Shown piece by piece: positions 1-9,312 of a stretch of DNA of 64,000 bases. Origin of the DNA: Streptomyces sp. Tu 3180 (GTDB lineage Bacteria > Actinomycetota > Actinomycetes > Streptomycetales > Streptomycetaceae); NCBI RefSeq assembly GCF_009852415.1, contig NZ_WOXS01000002.1, positions 4,876,001 to 4,940,000 of the forward strand. The letters run 5' to 3'. The position numbers were made by a program, and so were the translations under genes. The number at the start of each line of letters is the position of its first letter. Within the stretch, counting starts at the first letter, position 1. The notes under the pieces are model-generated. The model was not told where the DNA came from and did not search any database. It saw only the letters and a program-made list of their open reading frames with translations.

Positions 1-1221
1 GAGACGCACGAGATGTTCGGCATCGACTTCACGGGCCATCCCGCCCTGGAGCACCTTCTCCTGCCGGACGGCTTCGAGGGCCACCCCCTGCGCAAGGACT
101 TCGTCCTCGCGGCCCGCGTCGCCAAGGCCTGGCCCGGAGCCAAGGAACCCGGGGAGCCCGCGGAGGGCGCGGCGCACGGCGGCCCGAAGCGCCGCCAGAT
201 GCTTCCCCCCGGGGTCCCCGACCCCAACGAATGGGGCCCGCTGAAGGGCCAGCTCCCGCCCGCCCCGGCCCGTCCGGCCCGAGGCGCCGGCAGGGCTGCC
301 GCGGGTGCGGGGCGAGCGGCCGGAGAGCGCCCCGCGGCGGCCCGGGCCGCAGGCGACCGCCCGGTGCGCCGCATGCGCACGGCGGCGGAGGGATCGGCGA
401 GCCAGGCCGCCGAGGGCGCCGAAGGCGCGGCGGGCCGGGCGGCGAAGGCGCGCCCCGAGGCACCGGCCACGGACACCGGTTCCGCCACGGAGCCGACCCG
501 CGCGTCCGAGCCCGCCGCGCCCCCCGCACGACGTGCCCGGAGTGCGAGCGAGGGGTCGGCGTCCCAGCGCGCCGGGACCCGTGCCGCCGGCGGCCCCCGC
601 CGGGCGCGCAGCGCGTCCGAGGGATCCGCGAGCCAGCGTGCCGCGTCGGACCGGACGGCGCCGCCGGACGGCACCGAACCGGCGGACGGCACCCCCGCTC
701 CTGTTCCCGCCGAGGACCGGCCGGAACGGGAGCCCTCCGCCGTGCCGCGCAGTCCGGACGCCCCCTGGCACCACGCCCGCCCCGCCTTCGACCGGCCCGA
801 GACCGAGGACGGCACCGGCGCGGAGTCCGGGCCGGCCCGCGGGGCCGCGCCCGGACCGGCCCGGAAGGCCACGCCCGAGCGGCCCCGTGAGACCGGTCCC
901 GGGACGACCCCCGAGACCGGACGGGCCACGACCCCCGAAGCCGGACGGGACACGGCCCCCGAGGCCGGGCGCGCACCGGCCTCCGGAGCCGGACAGGAAG
1001 CCACGGCCTCCGACGAAGCCGACCGGGAAGCCTCGGCCCCGGACGCGCCCCCGGGCACCGCATCGGGGACCGCGGGCGGCTCCGAGAGCCCGGCTCCCGA
1101 GCCGGAGCCGGCCCCGGAGGGGCGTGAGACCCCCGACGACCCGAGCGCCCCCGCCCCTCCCGCCCCTCCCGGCGATCCCGACAGCCCCACCCCCGACGAC
1201 CCCTCAGGAGGCCCGCGGTGA
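1..1221 (+). CDS. nuoC: NADH-quinone oxidoreductase subunit C (3' part) with a long repetitive tail
   Basis: The gene is cut by the left edge. Only the first 40 or so residues resemble the family: FGIDFTGHPALEHLLLPDGF followed by EGHPLRKDF is the conserved C-terminal signature of the 30-kDa NuoC subunit, part of the peripheral arm of complex I. The remaining roughly 350 residues are low-complexity and rich in Pro, Ala, Arg, Glu and Gly, unlike ordinary NuoC, which ends soon after this signature. Inside the tail the motif SEGSASQ recurs twice, with a third variant AEGSASQ, and a TTPETGR/APEAGR-like unit is repeated further on. The stop overlaps the GTG start of nuoH by four bases, so the two are probably translationally coupled. 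The subunit assignment is firm; a role for the tail is unknown. Confidence 0.85.
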   Translation, partial: ETHEMFGIDFTGHPALEHLLLPDGFEGHPLRKDFVLAARVAKAWPGAKEPGEPAEGAAHGGPKRRQMLPPGVPDPNEWGPLKGQLPPAPARPARGAGRAAAGAGRAAGERPAAARAAGDRPVRRMRTAAEGSASQAAEGAEGAAGRAAKARPEAPATDTGSATEPTRASEPAAPPARRARSASEGSASQRAGTRAAGGPRRARSASEGSASQRAASDRTAPPDGTEPADGTPAPVPAEDRPEREPSAVPRSPDAPWHHARPAFDRPETEDGTGAESGPARGAAPGPARKATPERPRETGPGTTPETGRATTPEAGRDTAPEAGRAPASGAGQEATASDEADREASAPDAPPGTASGTAGGSESPAPEPEPAPEGRETPDDPSAPAPPAPPGDPDSPTPDDPSGGPR

Positions 1222-2186
1222 ACGACGCGCTCGACGTCGCCCTGCGACTCCTGGTCGTCTTCGTCGTCTTCCTCACCCTCCCCCTGATCGTGGGCCAGAC
1301 CGAGCACAAGGTGATGGCCCACATGCAGGGCCGCCTCGGCCCCATGTACGCCGGCGGCTTCCACGGCTGGGCCCAGCTCATCGCCGACGGGGTGAAGTTC
1401 GCGCAGAAGGAGGACGTGGTCCCGGCGGGCGCGGACCGCCGCATCTTCCAGCTCGCCCCGGCCGTCGCCCTCCTGCCGTACCTCCTCGTCCTGCTCGCCA
1501 TCCCGATCGGCCCGGGTGAGGGCGCGGTCGGCCAGGTGCTGGACGCGGGCGTGTTCTTCGTGCTCGCCGTCATGGGCGTGGGCGTCCTCGGCTCGCTCAT
1601 GGCCGGCTGGGCCTCCGCCAACAAGTTCTCCCTCCTCGGCGGCCTGCGCACCGCCGCGCAGCTCCTCGCCTACGAACTGCCGATGCTGCTCACCGCCGCC
1701 TCGGTGGCGATGGCGGCCGGCACCGTCTCGCTCGTCGGCATCCTGGACGCCTTCGAGTGGTGGTGGCTGCCCTGGCAGATCACCGGCGCTCTCGTCTTCT
1801 TCGTCGCCGGCCTCGCCGAGCTCCAGCGTCCGCCGTTCGACATGCCCGTCGCCGACTCGGAGATCATCTTCGGCGCGTACACCGAGTACACCGGTCTGCG
1901 CTTCGCCCTCTTCCTCCTCGCCGAGTACGCCGGGATCGTCGTCCTGTGCGGTCTGACCACCGTCCTCTTCCTGGGCGGCTGGCACGGCCCCTGGGGCGCC
2001 GACGGACTCGGCTGGGTCTGGACCCTGCTGAAGACCGCGGTCCTCGCCTTCGTCGTCATCTGGCTCCGCGTCACCTACCCCCGCCTGCGCGAGGACCAGC
2101 TGCAGAAGCTCTCCTGGACCCTCCTCGTCCCCCTCTCCCTCGCCCAGATCGCCCTCACCGGCGTCGTCAAGGTGGTGTTCCTCTGA
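1218..2186 (+). CDS. nuoH: NADH-quinone oxidoreductase subunit H
   Basis: A 322-residue polytopic membrane protein of the NuoH/ND1 family, which joins the membrane arm of complex I to the peripheral arm and helps form the quinone site. Diagnostic strings are EHKVMAHMQGRLGPMYAG near residue 30, DGVKFAQKED near 60, and the loop ELQRPPFDMPVADSEI, which corresponds to the quinone-chamber loop of the family. The GTG start overlaps the nuoC stop (GTGA), and the TGA stop shares one base with the ATG of nuoI. The gene directly follows nuoC, with no nuoD, E, F or G between them, so this is not the canonical 14-gene order. Confidence 0.95.
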   Translation: MNDALDVALRLLVVFVVFLTLPLIVGQTEHKVMAHMQGRLGPMYAGGFHGWAQLIADGVKFAQKEDVVPAGADRRIFQLAPAVALLPYLLVLLAIPIGPGEGAVGQVLDAGVFFVLAVMGVGVLGSLMAGWASANKFSLLGGLRTAAQLLAYELPMLLTAASVAMAAGTVSLVGILDAFEWWWLPWQITGALVFFVAGLAELQRPPFDMPVADSEIIFGAYTEYTGLRFALFLLAEYAGIVVLCGLTTVLFLGGWHGPWGADGLGWVWTLLKTAVLAFVVIWLRVTYPRLREDQLQKLSWTLLVPLSLAQIALTGVVKVVFL

Positions 2187-2848
2187 TGGCCCCGATTCCC
2201 GGCTCCGGCCTGGCCAAGGGCCTGGCCGTCACGTTGCGGACGATGACGAAGAAGTCCGTCACCGACCAGTACCCGGACACCCAGCCCGACCTGCCGCCCC
2301 GCACCCGCGGGGTGATCGGCCTGTTCGAGGAGAACTGCACGGTCTGCATGCTGTGCGCCCGCGAGTGCCCGGACTGGTGCATCTACATCGACTCCCACAA
2401 GGAGACGCTCCCGGCGGCGGCCCCCGGCGGACGCGAGCGCAGCCGCAACGTCCTCGACCGCTTCGCCATCGACTTCTCCCTGTGCATGTACTGCGGCATC
2501 TGCATCGAGGTGTGTCCTTTCGACGCGCTGTTCTGGTCCCCCGAGTTCGAGTACGCCGAGACCGACATCCGCGACCTCACCCACGAGCGCGACAAGCTGC
2601 GCGAGTGGATGTGGACGGTCCCGGCCCCACCCGCCCTCGACCCCGCCGCCGAGGAGCCGAAGGAACTCGCCGCCGCCCGCAAGAGCGCCGAGAAGCTGGC
2701 CGCCGCCCAGGCCGCGGAGACGGCCCGGCCCCCGGCCGGCACCGAGCCGCACGCCGACGAACAGGCCCGCGCCGCCGAGTCCCCCACCCGCCCGGCGGGC
2801 GAGTCGAAACAGCAGACGGACCAGCCACGGCAGGAGGGCCGGGAATGA
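2186..2848 (+). CDS. nuoI: NADH-quinone oxidoreductase subunit I (2x[4Fe-4S] ferredoxin-like)
   Basis: A 220-residue NuoI. Two 4Fe-4S motifs are visible, CTVCMLCARECP and CMYCGICIEVCP, which carry clusters N6a and N6b in the electron chain toward quinone. EVCPFDALFW after the second motif is typical of the family. The last 65 or so residues are a charged Ala/Glu/Lys/Pro-rich extension beyond the conserved domain, echoing the NuoC tail. The ATG shares its A with the nuoH stop, and the gene ends in an ATGA overlap with nuoJ. Confidence 0.95.
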   Translation: MAPIPGSGLAKGLAVTLRTMTKKSVTDQYPDTQPDLPPRTRGVIGLFEENCTVCMLCARECPDWCIYIDSHKETLPAAAPGGRERSRNVLDRFAIDFSLCMYCGICIEVCPFDALFWSPEFEYAETDIRDLTHERDKLREWMWTVPAPPALDPAAEEPKELAAARKSAEKLAAAQAAETARPPAGTEPHADEQARAAESPTRPAGESKQQTDQPRQEGRE

Positions 2849-3519
2849 CCCTCGCAGCGACCGTCACCGGCAGCCTCGCGACCGGCGCCGTGAACCTGGC
2901 GGCCGAGTCCCGCGGCTTCCTCTCCCCGACCGGCGTGGAGATCGCCTTCCTCCTCGTCGGCCTGGTCACCTTCGGGGCCGCCGTCATCACCGTCACCACC
3001 CGGCAGCTGGTGCACGCCGCCCTGTGGCTGGTGGTGGCGCTCGGCGGCCTCGCCGTCGAGTACCTGCTGCTCACCGCCGAGTTCATCGCCTGGGTGCAGG
3101 TCCTCATCTACGTCGGTTCCGTCGTCGTCCTCCTCCTGTTCGGCCTGATGCTCACCAGGGCCCCCATCGGCCGCTCACCGGACGCCGACTCCGGCAACCG
3201 CCCGGTCGCCCTCGCCGTGGCGGTCGTCGCCGCGGCCGCCCTGGTCTGGGTCGTCGTCGACGCCTTCCGCACCACCTGGATCGACCTGGACGGCGCCCCC
3301 GCCGGCTCCACCGAGGTGACCGGCGCGAGCCTCTTCCAGCACTGGGTCCTCCCCTTCGAGGCCCTCTCCGTCCTCCTCCTCGCCGCCCTCGTCGGCGCGA
3401 TCGTCCTGTCCCGCAAGGCGAAGGCCGAGCAGGCGGCGGCCACCGCGTCCGCACCGGCCGCCGCTCCCGGCGCCCCCGGATCCGGGGACACCCGGCGCGA
3501 CACGGAAGGGACCCGCTGA
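2845..3519 (+). CDS. nuoJ: NADH-quinone oxidoreductase subunit J
   Basis: A 224-residue membrane subunit (ND6 family) of the complex I membrane arm. It has five hydrophobic segments. The conserved string EFIAWVQVLIYVGSVVVLLL contains the pi-bulge helix region characteristic of NuoJ. The ATG start overlaps the nuoI stop (ATGA), and the stop shares a base with the nuoK ATG. The C-terminus is Ala-rich. Context and motif agree, so the assignment is secure. Confidence 0.93.
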   Translation: MTLAATVTGSLATGAVNLAAESRGFLSPTGVEIAFLLVGLVTFGAAVITVTTRQLVHAALWLVVALGGLAVEYLLLTAEFIAWVQVLIYVGSVVVLLLFGLMLTRAPIGRSPDADSGNRPVALAVAVVAAAALVWVVVDAFRTTWIDLDGAPAGSTEVTGASLFQHWVLPFEALSVLLLAALVGAIVLSRKAKAEQAAATASAPAAAPGAPGSGDTRRDTEGTR

Positions 3520-3926
3520 TGCACCTCGCCTATCCCGCCGTCCTGTCCGCCCTCCTGTTCTGCACCGGGCTGTACGGCGTCCTCGCCCGCCGCAACGCGA
3601 TCCTGGTCCTGATGTCGGTCGAGCTGATGCTCAACGCCGTCAACCTGAACCTGGTCGCCTTCGACGTCTGGCTCAGCCGGACCGCCGAGGAGACACTGCA
3701 CTCCGGCCAGGCCCTGACCCTGTTCACCATCGCCATCGCCGCCGCCGAGATCGGCATCGGCCTGGCGATCGTCCTCGCCGTGCACCGCAACCGCGGCACC
3801 TCGGACATCGACAAGCTCCGCGACACCGCCGAGGGCCGTGGACCCGACGGTCCCGGCACCGACGTATCCGACAGCGACGCCTCCGCGACCAGGGCGGCCG
3901 CCGAGAAGGCCGAGGCCACCGCGTGA
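3519..3926 (+). CDS. nuoK: NADH-quinone oxidoreductase subunit K
   Basis: A 135-residue ND4L-type subunit with three transmembrane segments. The family signature MSVELMLNAVNLN includes the membrane glutamate used in proton translocation, and FTIAIAAAEIGIGLAIVLAV carries the second conserved glutamate. It is longer than the usual 100 or so residues because of a hydrophilic acidic C-terminal extension of about 35 residues, a pattern shared with neighbouring nuo genes here. It overlaps nuoJ by one base and nuoL by four (GTGA). Confidence 0.95.
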   Translation: MHLAYPAVLSALLFCTGLYGVLARRNAILVLMSVELMLNAVNLNLVAFDVWLSRTAEETLHSGQALTLFTIAIAAAEIGIGLAIVLAVHRNRGTSDIDKLRDTAEGRGPDGPGTDVSDSDASATRAAAEKAEATA

Positions 3927-5917
3927 CCACCACCACCCTCGCCGTCCTCGTCCCCCTCCTGCCGTTCCTCGGCGCTCTCGCCGGGCTGCTCCTGGGCCGA
4001 ACGGCCCCCGGCTTCGTCCGGCCGCTCGCCGTCCTGCCGACGCTCGCCTCCCTCGTGCTGGCCGCCGTGGTCGCCGCACGCCAGGGCGGCGGCCGGGCCG
4101 TCGACGCCGCCACCGAGCTCACCCCCACCGGCTCGGTCCCGATCGAGCTCGCCCTGCACATCGACGGCTTCGCCGCCCTCACCGCCGTGCTCGTCGGCAC
4201 CGTCGCCACCTGCGTGCAGATCTACTCGACGGGCTACCTGCGCGACGACCCGCGCTACCCCTCCTACGCGGCCCTGGTCTCCCTGTTCACCTCCGCGATG
4301 CTCCTGGTCGTCTACTCCGGCGACCTGATGGTGCTGCTGGTGGGCTGGGAAGTCATGGGCATCTGCTCCTACTTCCTCGTCGGCCACTACTGGGAGACCC
4401 CCGAGGCCCGGGCCGCCTCCCTCAAGGCCTTCCTGGTCACCAAGCTCGGCGACGTCCCCTTCCTCATCGGCCTGTTCGCCCTGGCCGGCGACGCCGGGTC
4501 CTTCCGCATCACCCGGATCCTCGGCACCGTCGCGAGCGGCGGCATCGAGCACCCCACGCTGATCGCCCTGCTGCTCCTGGCGGGCGTGGCCGGCAAGTCG
4601 GCGCAGTTCCCGCTGCACACCTGGCTCCCCGACGCGATGGCCGGCCCGACCCCCGTCTCCGCGCTGATCCACGCCGCGACCATGGTCGCCGCCGGTGTCT
4701 ACTTCGTCGCCCGTCTCCTCCCGCTGTTCGAGGCCTCCCAGGCCGCGATGACCGTCCTCGCCGTGATGGCCGCCGTGACCATGGCCGGCTCCGCGCTCGC
4801 CGCGCTCGCCCAGGACGACATCAAGCGCGTCCTCGCCTACTCGACGATCGGCCAGCTCGGCTACATGACCGGCGCCCTCGCCGTCGCCGACCGCGGTGCC
4901 GCCGTCTTCCACCTCCTGTCCCACGGCGCCTTCAAGGCGCTGCTGTTCCTCGCCGCCGGCGTGATCATCCATGCCGCCGGCACCAACTCGCTGGCCGCCA
5001 TGTCCCGCATGGGCCACCTGCGCGACCGCGTCCCCGACGCCTACTGGACGATGACCGTGGCACTGCTCGCGCTCGCCGCGATCCCGCCGTTCAGCGGCTT
5101 CTTCTCCAAGGAGGCCGTCCTCGGCGCCGCCGAGCACGTCGTCACCGGCCACACCGGACACGCCCCGGCCGCGGCGGGCTGGATCGTCCTCCTCGCCGGC
5201 CTGCTCACCGCCCTGCTCACCGCGGCGTACGCGACGCGCCTGTGGCTGCTGGCCTTCCGCGGCCACGGCACCGAGGCCCCCGACCACGGCAGGCAGCCGC
5301 TGACGATGACCGCCGTGCTGTGGGTGCTCGCCGTCCCGTCCCTGGCACTCGGCGGGTTCGCCTTCCGGGTGCTGCCCGACTGGTTCGACGGCCACGGCCT
5401 GGCCCCGGCGCTCACCACCTCCGTGCTCGGCACGGGCGTGGCCCTGGCCGGCGGCATCGTCACCTACGCCGCCTGGCGGCACACCACCGCGCGCGCCGCC
5501 CGCGTCCCCCTCGGCGCCGTCGCCGCCCATCCCGGGGGCGACGCCGGACGGGTCGAGGCGGAGGCCATCGCCGGCCACGAACCGGCCTACGGAGACATCG
5601 CGTACGCGCCCGACCCGGCCGACCCCGGGCTGCTGCTGCTCGGCCCGCTGCACCGCCACGCGGCCGCCGGCTTCCACCTGGACGCCGTGTACTCGGCCCT
5701 CTTCGTCCGCCCGGTCCGGGCCGGCGCGAGCCTCGTGCGGTTCCTCGACCGCGAGGTCGTCGAGACCTACGTGCGCGGCGCGGGCACGCTGCCCCGCTGG
5801 CTCGGCGCCGCCGTGCGCCGGGCCCAGACCGGCAACCTCCAGACCTATGTGAGCGCGCTGCTCGCCGGCACCGTCGTCCTCGCGGTCGCCGCCGTCCTCG
5901 TCGCCACGGGAGCGTGA
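3923..5917 (+). CDS. nuoL: NADH-quinone oxidoreductase subunit L
   Basis: A 664-residue antiporter-like subunit at the far end of the complex I membrane arm. Family marks are GWEVMGICSYFLVGHYW with the key glutamate, the lysine in FLVTKLGD, HTWLPDAMAGPTPVSALIHA, and HLLSHGAFKALLFL with conserved histidines. The last third holds the amphipathic lateral-helix region and a final transmembrane segment. The GTG start overlaps the nuoK stop by four bases. Only six bases separate its stop from nuoM. Confidence 0.95.
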   Translation: MTTTTLAVLVPLLPFLGALAGLLLGRTAPGFVRPLAVLPTLASLVLAAVVAARQGGGRAVDAATELTPTGSVPIELALHIDGFAALTAVLVGTVATCVQIYSTGYLRDDPRYPSYAALVSLFTSAMLLVVYSGDLMVLLVGWEVMGICSYFLVGHYWETPEARAASLKAFLVTKLGDVPFLIGLFALAGDAGSFRITRILGTVASGGIEHPTLIALLLLAGVAGKSAQFPLHTWLPDAMAGPTPVSALIHAATMVAAGVYFVARLLPLFEASQAAMTVLAVMAAVTMAGSALAALAQDDIKRVLAYSTIGQLGYMTGALAVADRGAAVFHLLSHGAFKALLFLAAGVIIHAAGTNSLAAMSRMGHLRDRVPDAYWTMTVALLALAAIPPFSGFFSKEAVLGAAEHVVTGHTGHAPAAAGWIVLLAGLLTALLTAAYATRLWLLAFRGHGTEAPDHGRQPLTMTAVLWVLAVPSLALGGFAFRVLPDWFDGHGLAPALTTSVLGTGVALAGGIVTYAAWRHTTARAARVPLGAVAAHPGGDAGRVEAEAIAGHEPAYGDIAYAPDPADPGLLLLGPLHRHAAAGFHLDAVYSALFVRPVRAGASLVRFLDREVVETYVRGAGTLPRWLGAAVRRAQTGNLQTYVSALLAGTVVLAVAAVLVATGA

Positions 5918-5923
5918 GCAGGC

Positions 5924-7552
5924 GTGATCGATATCAACGAGTCCGTGATGCAGTTCCTCCTGGCGTTCCTCGTCGTCGGCCCGCTCCTCGGCGCGGCCGC
6001 CGCTCTCCTGCCGGCCCCGCCCGGACTGAAGGGGAAGTCACCCGAGCAGGCCGTGCTGCGGCACGGCGTGACCGTCACCGGCGCGGTCCTCGTCGCCGCG
6101 GTCGTCCTCGCGCTCGGCTTCGACCACGACCGGCCGTCGAGGATGCAGGCCACGACCGACATCAGCTGGATCCCCGCACTCGACGTGCGGATCCACCTCG
6201 GCACCGACGGCATCTCCCTCCCCCTCCTGGTCCTGACCGCGCTGCTCACCTTCCTCAGCGCGCTCCACTCCTACTTCAAGCCGCCCGCGGGCCCCTCCCC
6301 GAAGGCCTTCGTCGCCCTGCTGCTGGTCCTCGAGTCCGGCACCCTCGCGACCTTCGCCGTCCTCGACCTGATCCTGTTCTTCCTCGCCTTCGAGATGGTC
6401 CTCGTCCCGATGTACTTCCTCATCGCCCGCTGGGGCGGCGAGGGCCGGGCCGAGGCCGCCTGGAGGTTCATCCTCTACACGCTGCTCGGCTCCGTGGTCA
6501 TGCTGCTCGGCCTGCTCCTGATCGGAATCGAGGCGGGCACGTTCGACATGGTGGCACTCGCCACTGACAACGGCCGGTCGCTGACCACGTCCGTGCAGGT
6601 CGTCGCCGTTCTGGCGATCGGCGTCGGGCTCGCGGTCAAGACCCCGATGTGGCCGCTGCACAGCTGGCTGCCCGACGCCCACACCGCCGCGCCGACCGTC
6701 GGCTCGGTCCTGCTGGCCGGCGTCCTGCTGAAGATGGGCACGTACGGGTTCGTCCGCATCCTGCTGCCCGCCGCGCCGGACGGCTTCCGCACCTTCGCGC
6801 CCTACCTCGCCGCCTTCGCCGTCGTCGGCATCATCTACGGGTCCCTCGCCTGCCTGGCCCTCGCCCGGCGGGGCGCGAAGGGCGACCTCAAACGCCTCAT
6901 CGCCTACTCGTCCGTCGGCCACATGGGCTTCGTCCTCCTCGGCATCGCGACCATGACCCCGACCGGCGTGAACGGCGCCCTGTTCGCCAACATCGCCCAC
7001 GGCCTCATCACCGGCCTGCTGTTCTTCCTGGTCGGCGCCCTCAAGGACCGCACCGGCAGTACCGACCTCGACGCCCTGGCCCTCCTGTCGCCCGGCCACC
7101 GCCCCTCGGCGGGCGGCTCCGCCGCGCCGGACCGTTCCGGGACCGGCGCCGCCCTCTACGGCAGGGCCCCGCGCCTCGGCGGACTGCTCGCCTTCGGCGC
7201 CGTCGCCTCCCTCGGCCTGCCCGGCCTCGCCGGGTTCTGGGGCGAGATGCTCGCGCTGTTCGGCGCGTTCGACCCCGCCGACGGCCTCAGCCGCCCCGCC
7301 TTCCTCACCTTCATGGCGATCGGAGCGTTCGGCACCCTGCTGACCGCCGCCTACCTGCTGGTCGTGGTCCGCCGGGTCTGCATGGGCGCCGTACCGCAGG
7401 ACGCCCCGAAACTCACCGACGTGCGCGGCTACGAGTTCGCGGCCTGGACCCCGCTCGTCGTCCTCACCGTCGTCGCCGGGCTGTGGCCCAGGACCCTCCT
7501 CGGGCTCACCGACCCGGCCGTGCAGCAGCTCCTCGCAGGAGGCACCCGATGA
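5924..7552 (+). CDS. nuoM: NADH-quinone oxidoreductase subunit M
   Basis: A 542-residue antiporter-like subunit (ND4 family). Visible marks include FLAFEMVLVPMYFLIARWGG with the conserved glutamate, and WPLHSWLPDAHTAAPTVGSV followed by LLAGVLLKMGTYGF with the conserved lysine and histidine. A hydrophilic loop rich in Gly, Ser and Pro near residues 385-410 interrupts the usual hydrophobic pattern and looks like a lineage-specific insertion. The GTG start is taken six bases after nuoL; the stop overlaps the nuoN ATG. Confidence 0.95.
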   Translation: MIDINESVMQFLLAFLVVGPLLGAAAALLPAPPGLKGKSPEQAVLRHGVTVTGAVLVAAVVLALGFDHDRPSRMQATTDISWIPALDVRIHLGTDGISLPLLVLTALLTFLSALHSYFKPPAGPSPKAFVALLLVLESGTLATFAVLDLILFFLAFEMVLVPMYFLIARWGGEGRAEAAWRFILYTLLGSVVMLLGLLLIGIEAGTFDMVALATDNGRSLTTSVQVVAVLAIGVGLAVKTPMWPLHSWLPDAHTAAPTVGSVLLAGVLLKMGTYGFVRILLPAAPDGFRTFAPYLAAFAVVGIIYGSLACLALARRGAKGDLKRLIAYSSVGHMGFVLLGIATMTPTGVNGALFANIAHGLITGLLFFLVGALKDRTGSTDLDALALLSPGHRPSAGGSAAPDRSGTGAALYGRAPRLGGLLAFGAVASLGLPGLAGFWGEMLALFGAFDPADGLSRPAFLTFMAIGAFGTLLTAAYLLVVVRRVCMGAVPQDAPKLTDVRGYEFAAWTPLVVLTVVAGLWPRTLLGLTDPAVQQLLAGGTR

Positions 7553-9048
7553 GCTCCCTCGTCCAGTCCGTCGACTGGCTGGCCGTCGCGCCGCCCACCA
7601 TCGCGGCGGTCGTCGGACTCGTCGTCCTCGTCGCCGACCTGTTCGTGGGCGAGGCCAGGAAACCGCTGCTCGGCTGGTTCTCGGTGGCCGGACTCGCCGC
7701 CGCCACCCTCATGCTGCTGCCCCTCCTCGACGCCGACCGCGCCACCTTCTGCCTGGTCGGCGACGCCGGCGTGTGCAGCTACACCGCCGACCGCTTCACC
7801 CTCGTCGTCCAGTTCCTGGTGCTCGGCGGCGCCCTCCTGGCCGCCCTCCTGTCGGTCACCGCCCTCAAGGACGAGGGCAAGCGGCTCCCCGAGGGGGAGT
7901 ACTGGTTCCTGTTCCTCTCCTCCGCGGCCGGAGCGGCCCTCCTGCCCGCCTCCCGCGACCTCGCGACCCTCGTCGTCGCCCTGGAGGTCGCCTCCCTGCC
8001 CGCCTTCGCCCTGGTCGGCCTCCGGCACGGCGACCGCAGGTCCTCCGAGGCGGCCCTGAAGTTCTTCCTGTCCTCGGTCACCGCCACCGCTGTCAGCCTG
8101 ATGGGCGTCAGCTTCGTCTACGCCGCCACCGGCACCCTCCACCTCACCCTGATCGCCGAGCGCGTCCAGGACGTCGACGGACAGCTCCACACCCTCGCCC
8201 AGACCGGAGTCGTCCTCACCCTCGTCGGCTTCGCCTTCAAGACCGCCGCCGTCCCCTTCCACTTCTGGGTGCCCGACACCTACGCGGGCGCCCCCCTGCC
8301 GATCGCCGCCTACCTGTCGGTCATCGGCAAGGCCGTCGGCTTCTCCGGCCTGGTCCTCGTCACCGTCGTCGCGCTCCCGTCGTACGCCGACGTCTGGGGC
8401 CCCGCGCTCGCCGCGCTGGCCGCCCTCACCATGACCGTCGGCAACGTCGGCGCCCTCCGGCAGCAGGCCACACGCGCGTACAGCGCGGTACGCCTGCTCG
8501 CCTGGTCCTCCGTCGGCCAGGCCGGCTACCTCCTCGTCCCGATCGCCGCCGCCGCGTACTCCGGCGACGCCGAGAAGTCGATCGGCTCCACCCTCGCCTA
8601 CGCCCTCATGTACGGCGCCGTGAACCTCGGCGCGTTCGCGGTGGCCGCCCTCGTCGGCCGTGCGCACCGCCTCAACCGCGTCGCCGACTACCGCGGCCTG
8701 TACGCCGCCGCCCCGCTCACCGCGCTCCTCCTGGGCTTCTTCCTGCTCTGCCTGGCCGGACTCCCGCCGGGCGTCATCGGCCTCTTCGCCAAGGTCACCG
8801 TGTTCTCCGCGGCCGTCGACGCCGGACTCGGCTGGCTCGCCGTCGTCATGGCCGTCAACGTCGTCATCGCGCTGGTCTACTACCTCCAGTGGACGGCCCT
8901 GCTGTTCCGCGCCCCCGAGGGCGAACCGGTGAAGCACCGCCTTCCCGCCCCCCTCACCGCCGCGATCGCCCTGACCGGCGTCCTGGGCGTCGCCCTGTCC
9001 GGCGCGCCGCAGCTGGTCCTCCGCTTCACCGACACCGGGCTGTTCTGA
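7549..9048 (+). CDS. nuoN: NADH-quinone oxidoreductase subunit N
   Basis: A 499-residue antiporter-like subunit (ND2 family), the last gene of the operon. Recognisable segments are LEVASLPAFALVGLRHGDRR, the lysine in EAALKFFLSS, and PFHFWVPDTYAGAPLPIAAY followed by LSVIGKAVGF. The ATG overlaps the nuoM stop (ATGA). A 264-bp non-coding gap follows before htpX, so the operon probably ends here, although I see no perfect terminator hairpin in the gap. Confidence 0.95.
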   Translation: MSSLVQSVDWLAVAPPTIAAVVGLVVLVADLFVGEARKPLLGWFSVAGLAAATLMLLPLLDADRATFCLVGDAGVCSYTADRFTLVVQFLVLGGALLAALLSVTALKDEGKRLPEGEYWFLFLSSAAGAALLPASRDLATLVVALEVASLPAFALVGLRHGDRRSSEAALKFFLSSVTATAVSLMGVSFVYAATGTLHLTLIAERVQDVDGQLHTLAQTGVVLTLVGFAFKTAAVPFHFWVPDTYAGAPLPIAAYLSVIGKAVGFSGLVLVTVVALPSYADVWGPALAALAALTMTVGNVGALRQQATRAYSAVRLLAWSSVGQAGYLLVPIAAAAYSGDAEKSIGSTLAYALMYGAVNLGAFAVAALVGRAHRLNRVADYRGLYAAAPLTALLLGFFLLCLAGLPPGVIGLFAKVTVFSAAVDAGLGWLAVVMAVNVVIALVYYLQWTALLFRAPEGEPVKHRLPAPLTAAIALTGVLGVALSGAPQLVLRFTDTGLF

Positions 9049-9312
9049 CAGCCGGGCCGCACCCGGCACGCGCGCACCGGGCACCCGTCCTCCCCGCGTG
9101 TCCGCACGCGCGGGTGTGCCGCCCGGGGCCCGCCGTCACCCGGACGGGTCACACGTGCCCTCGCACGCACAAGGGAACTAGTGCCTCTCGCCTGGCGTTG
9201 ACCGGTACGGGAGGGTCCACTGGACGTGACACCACGGCACCGGTGGCAGCGCAGGTCAGAAGGAAGATCAGCAAGCGAGGGTTCCCCTGCCGCACGACTT
9301 GGAGGGCGTACC

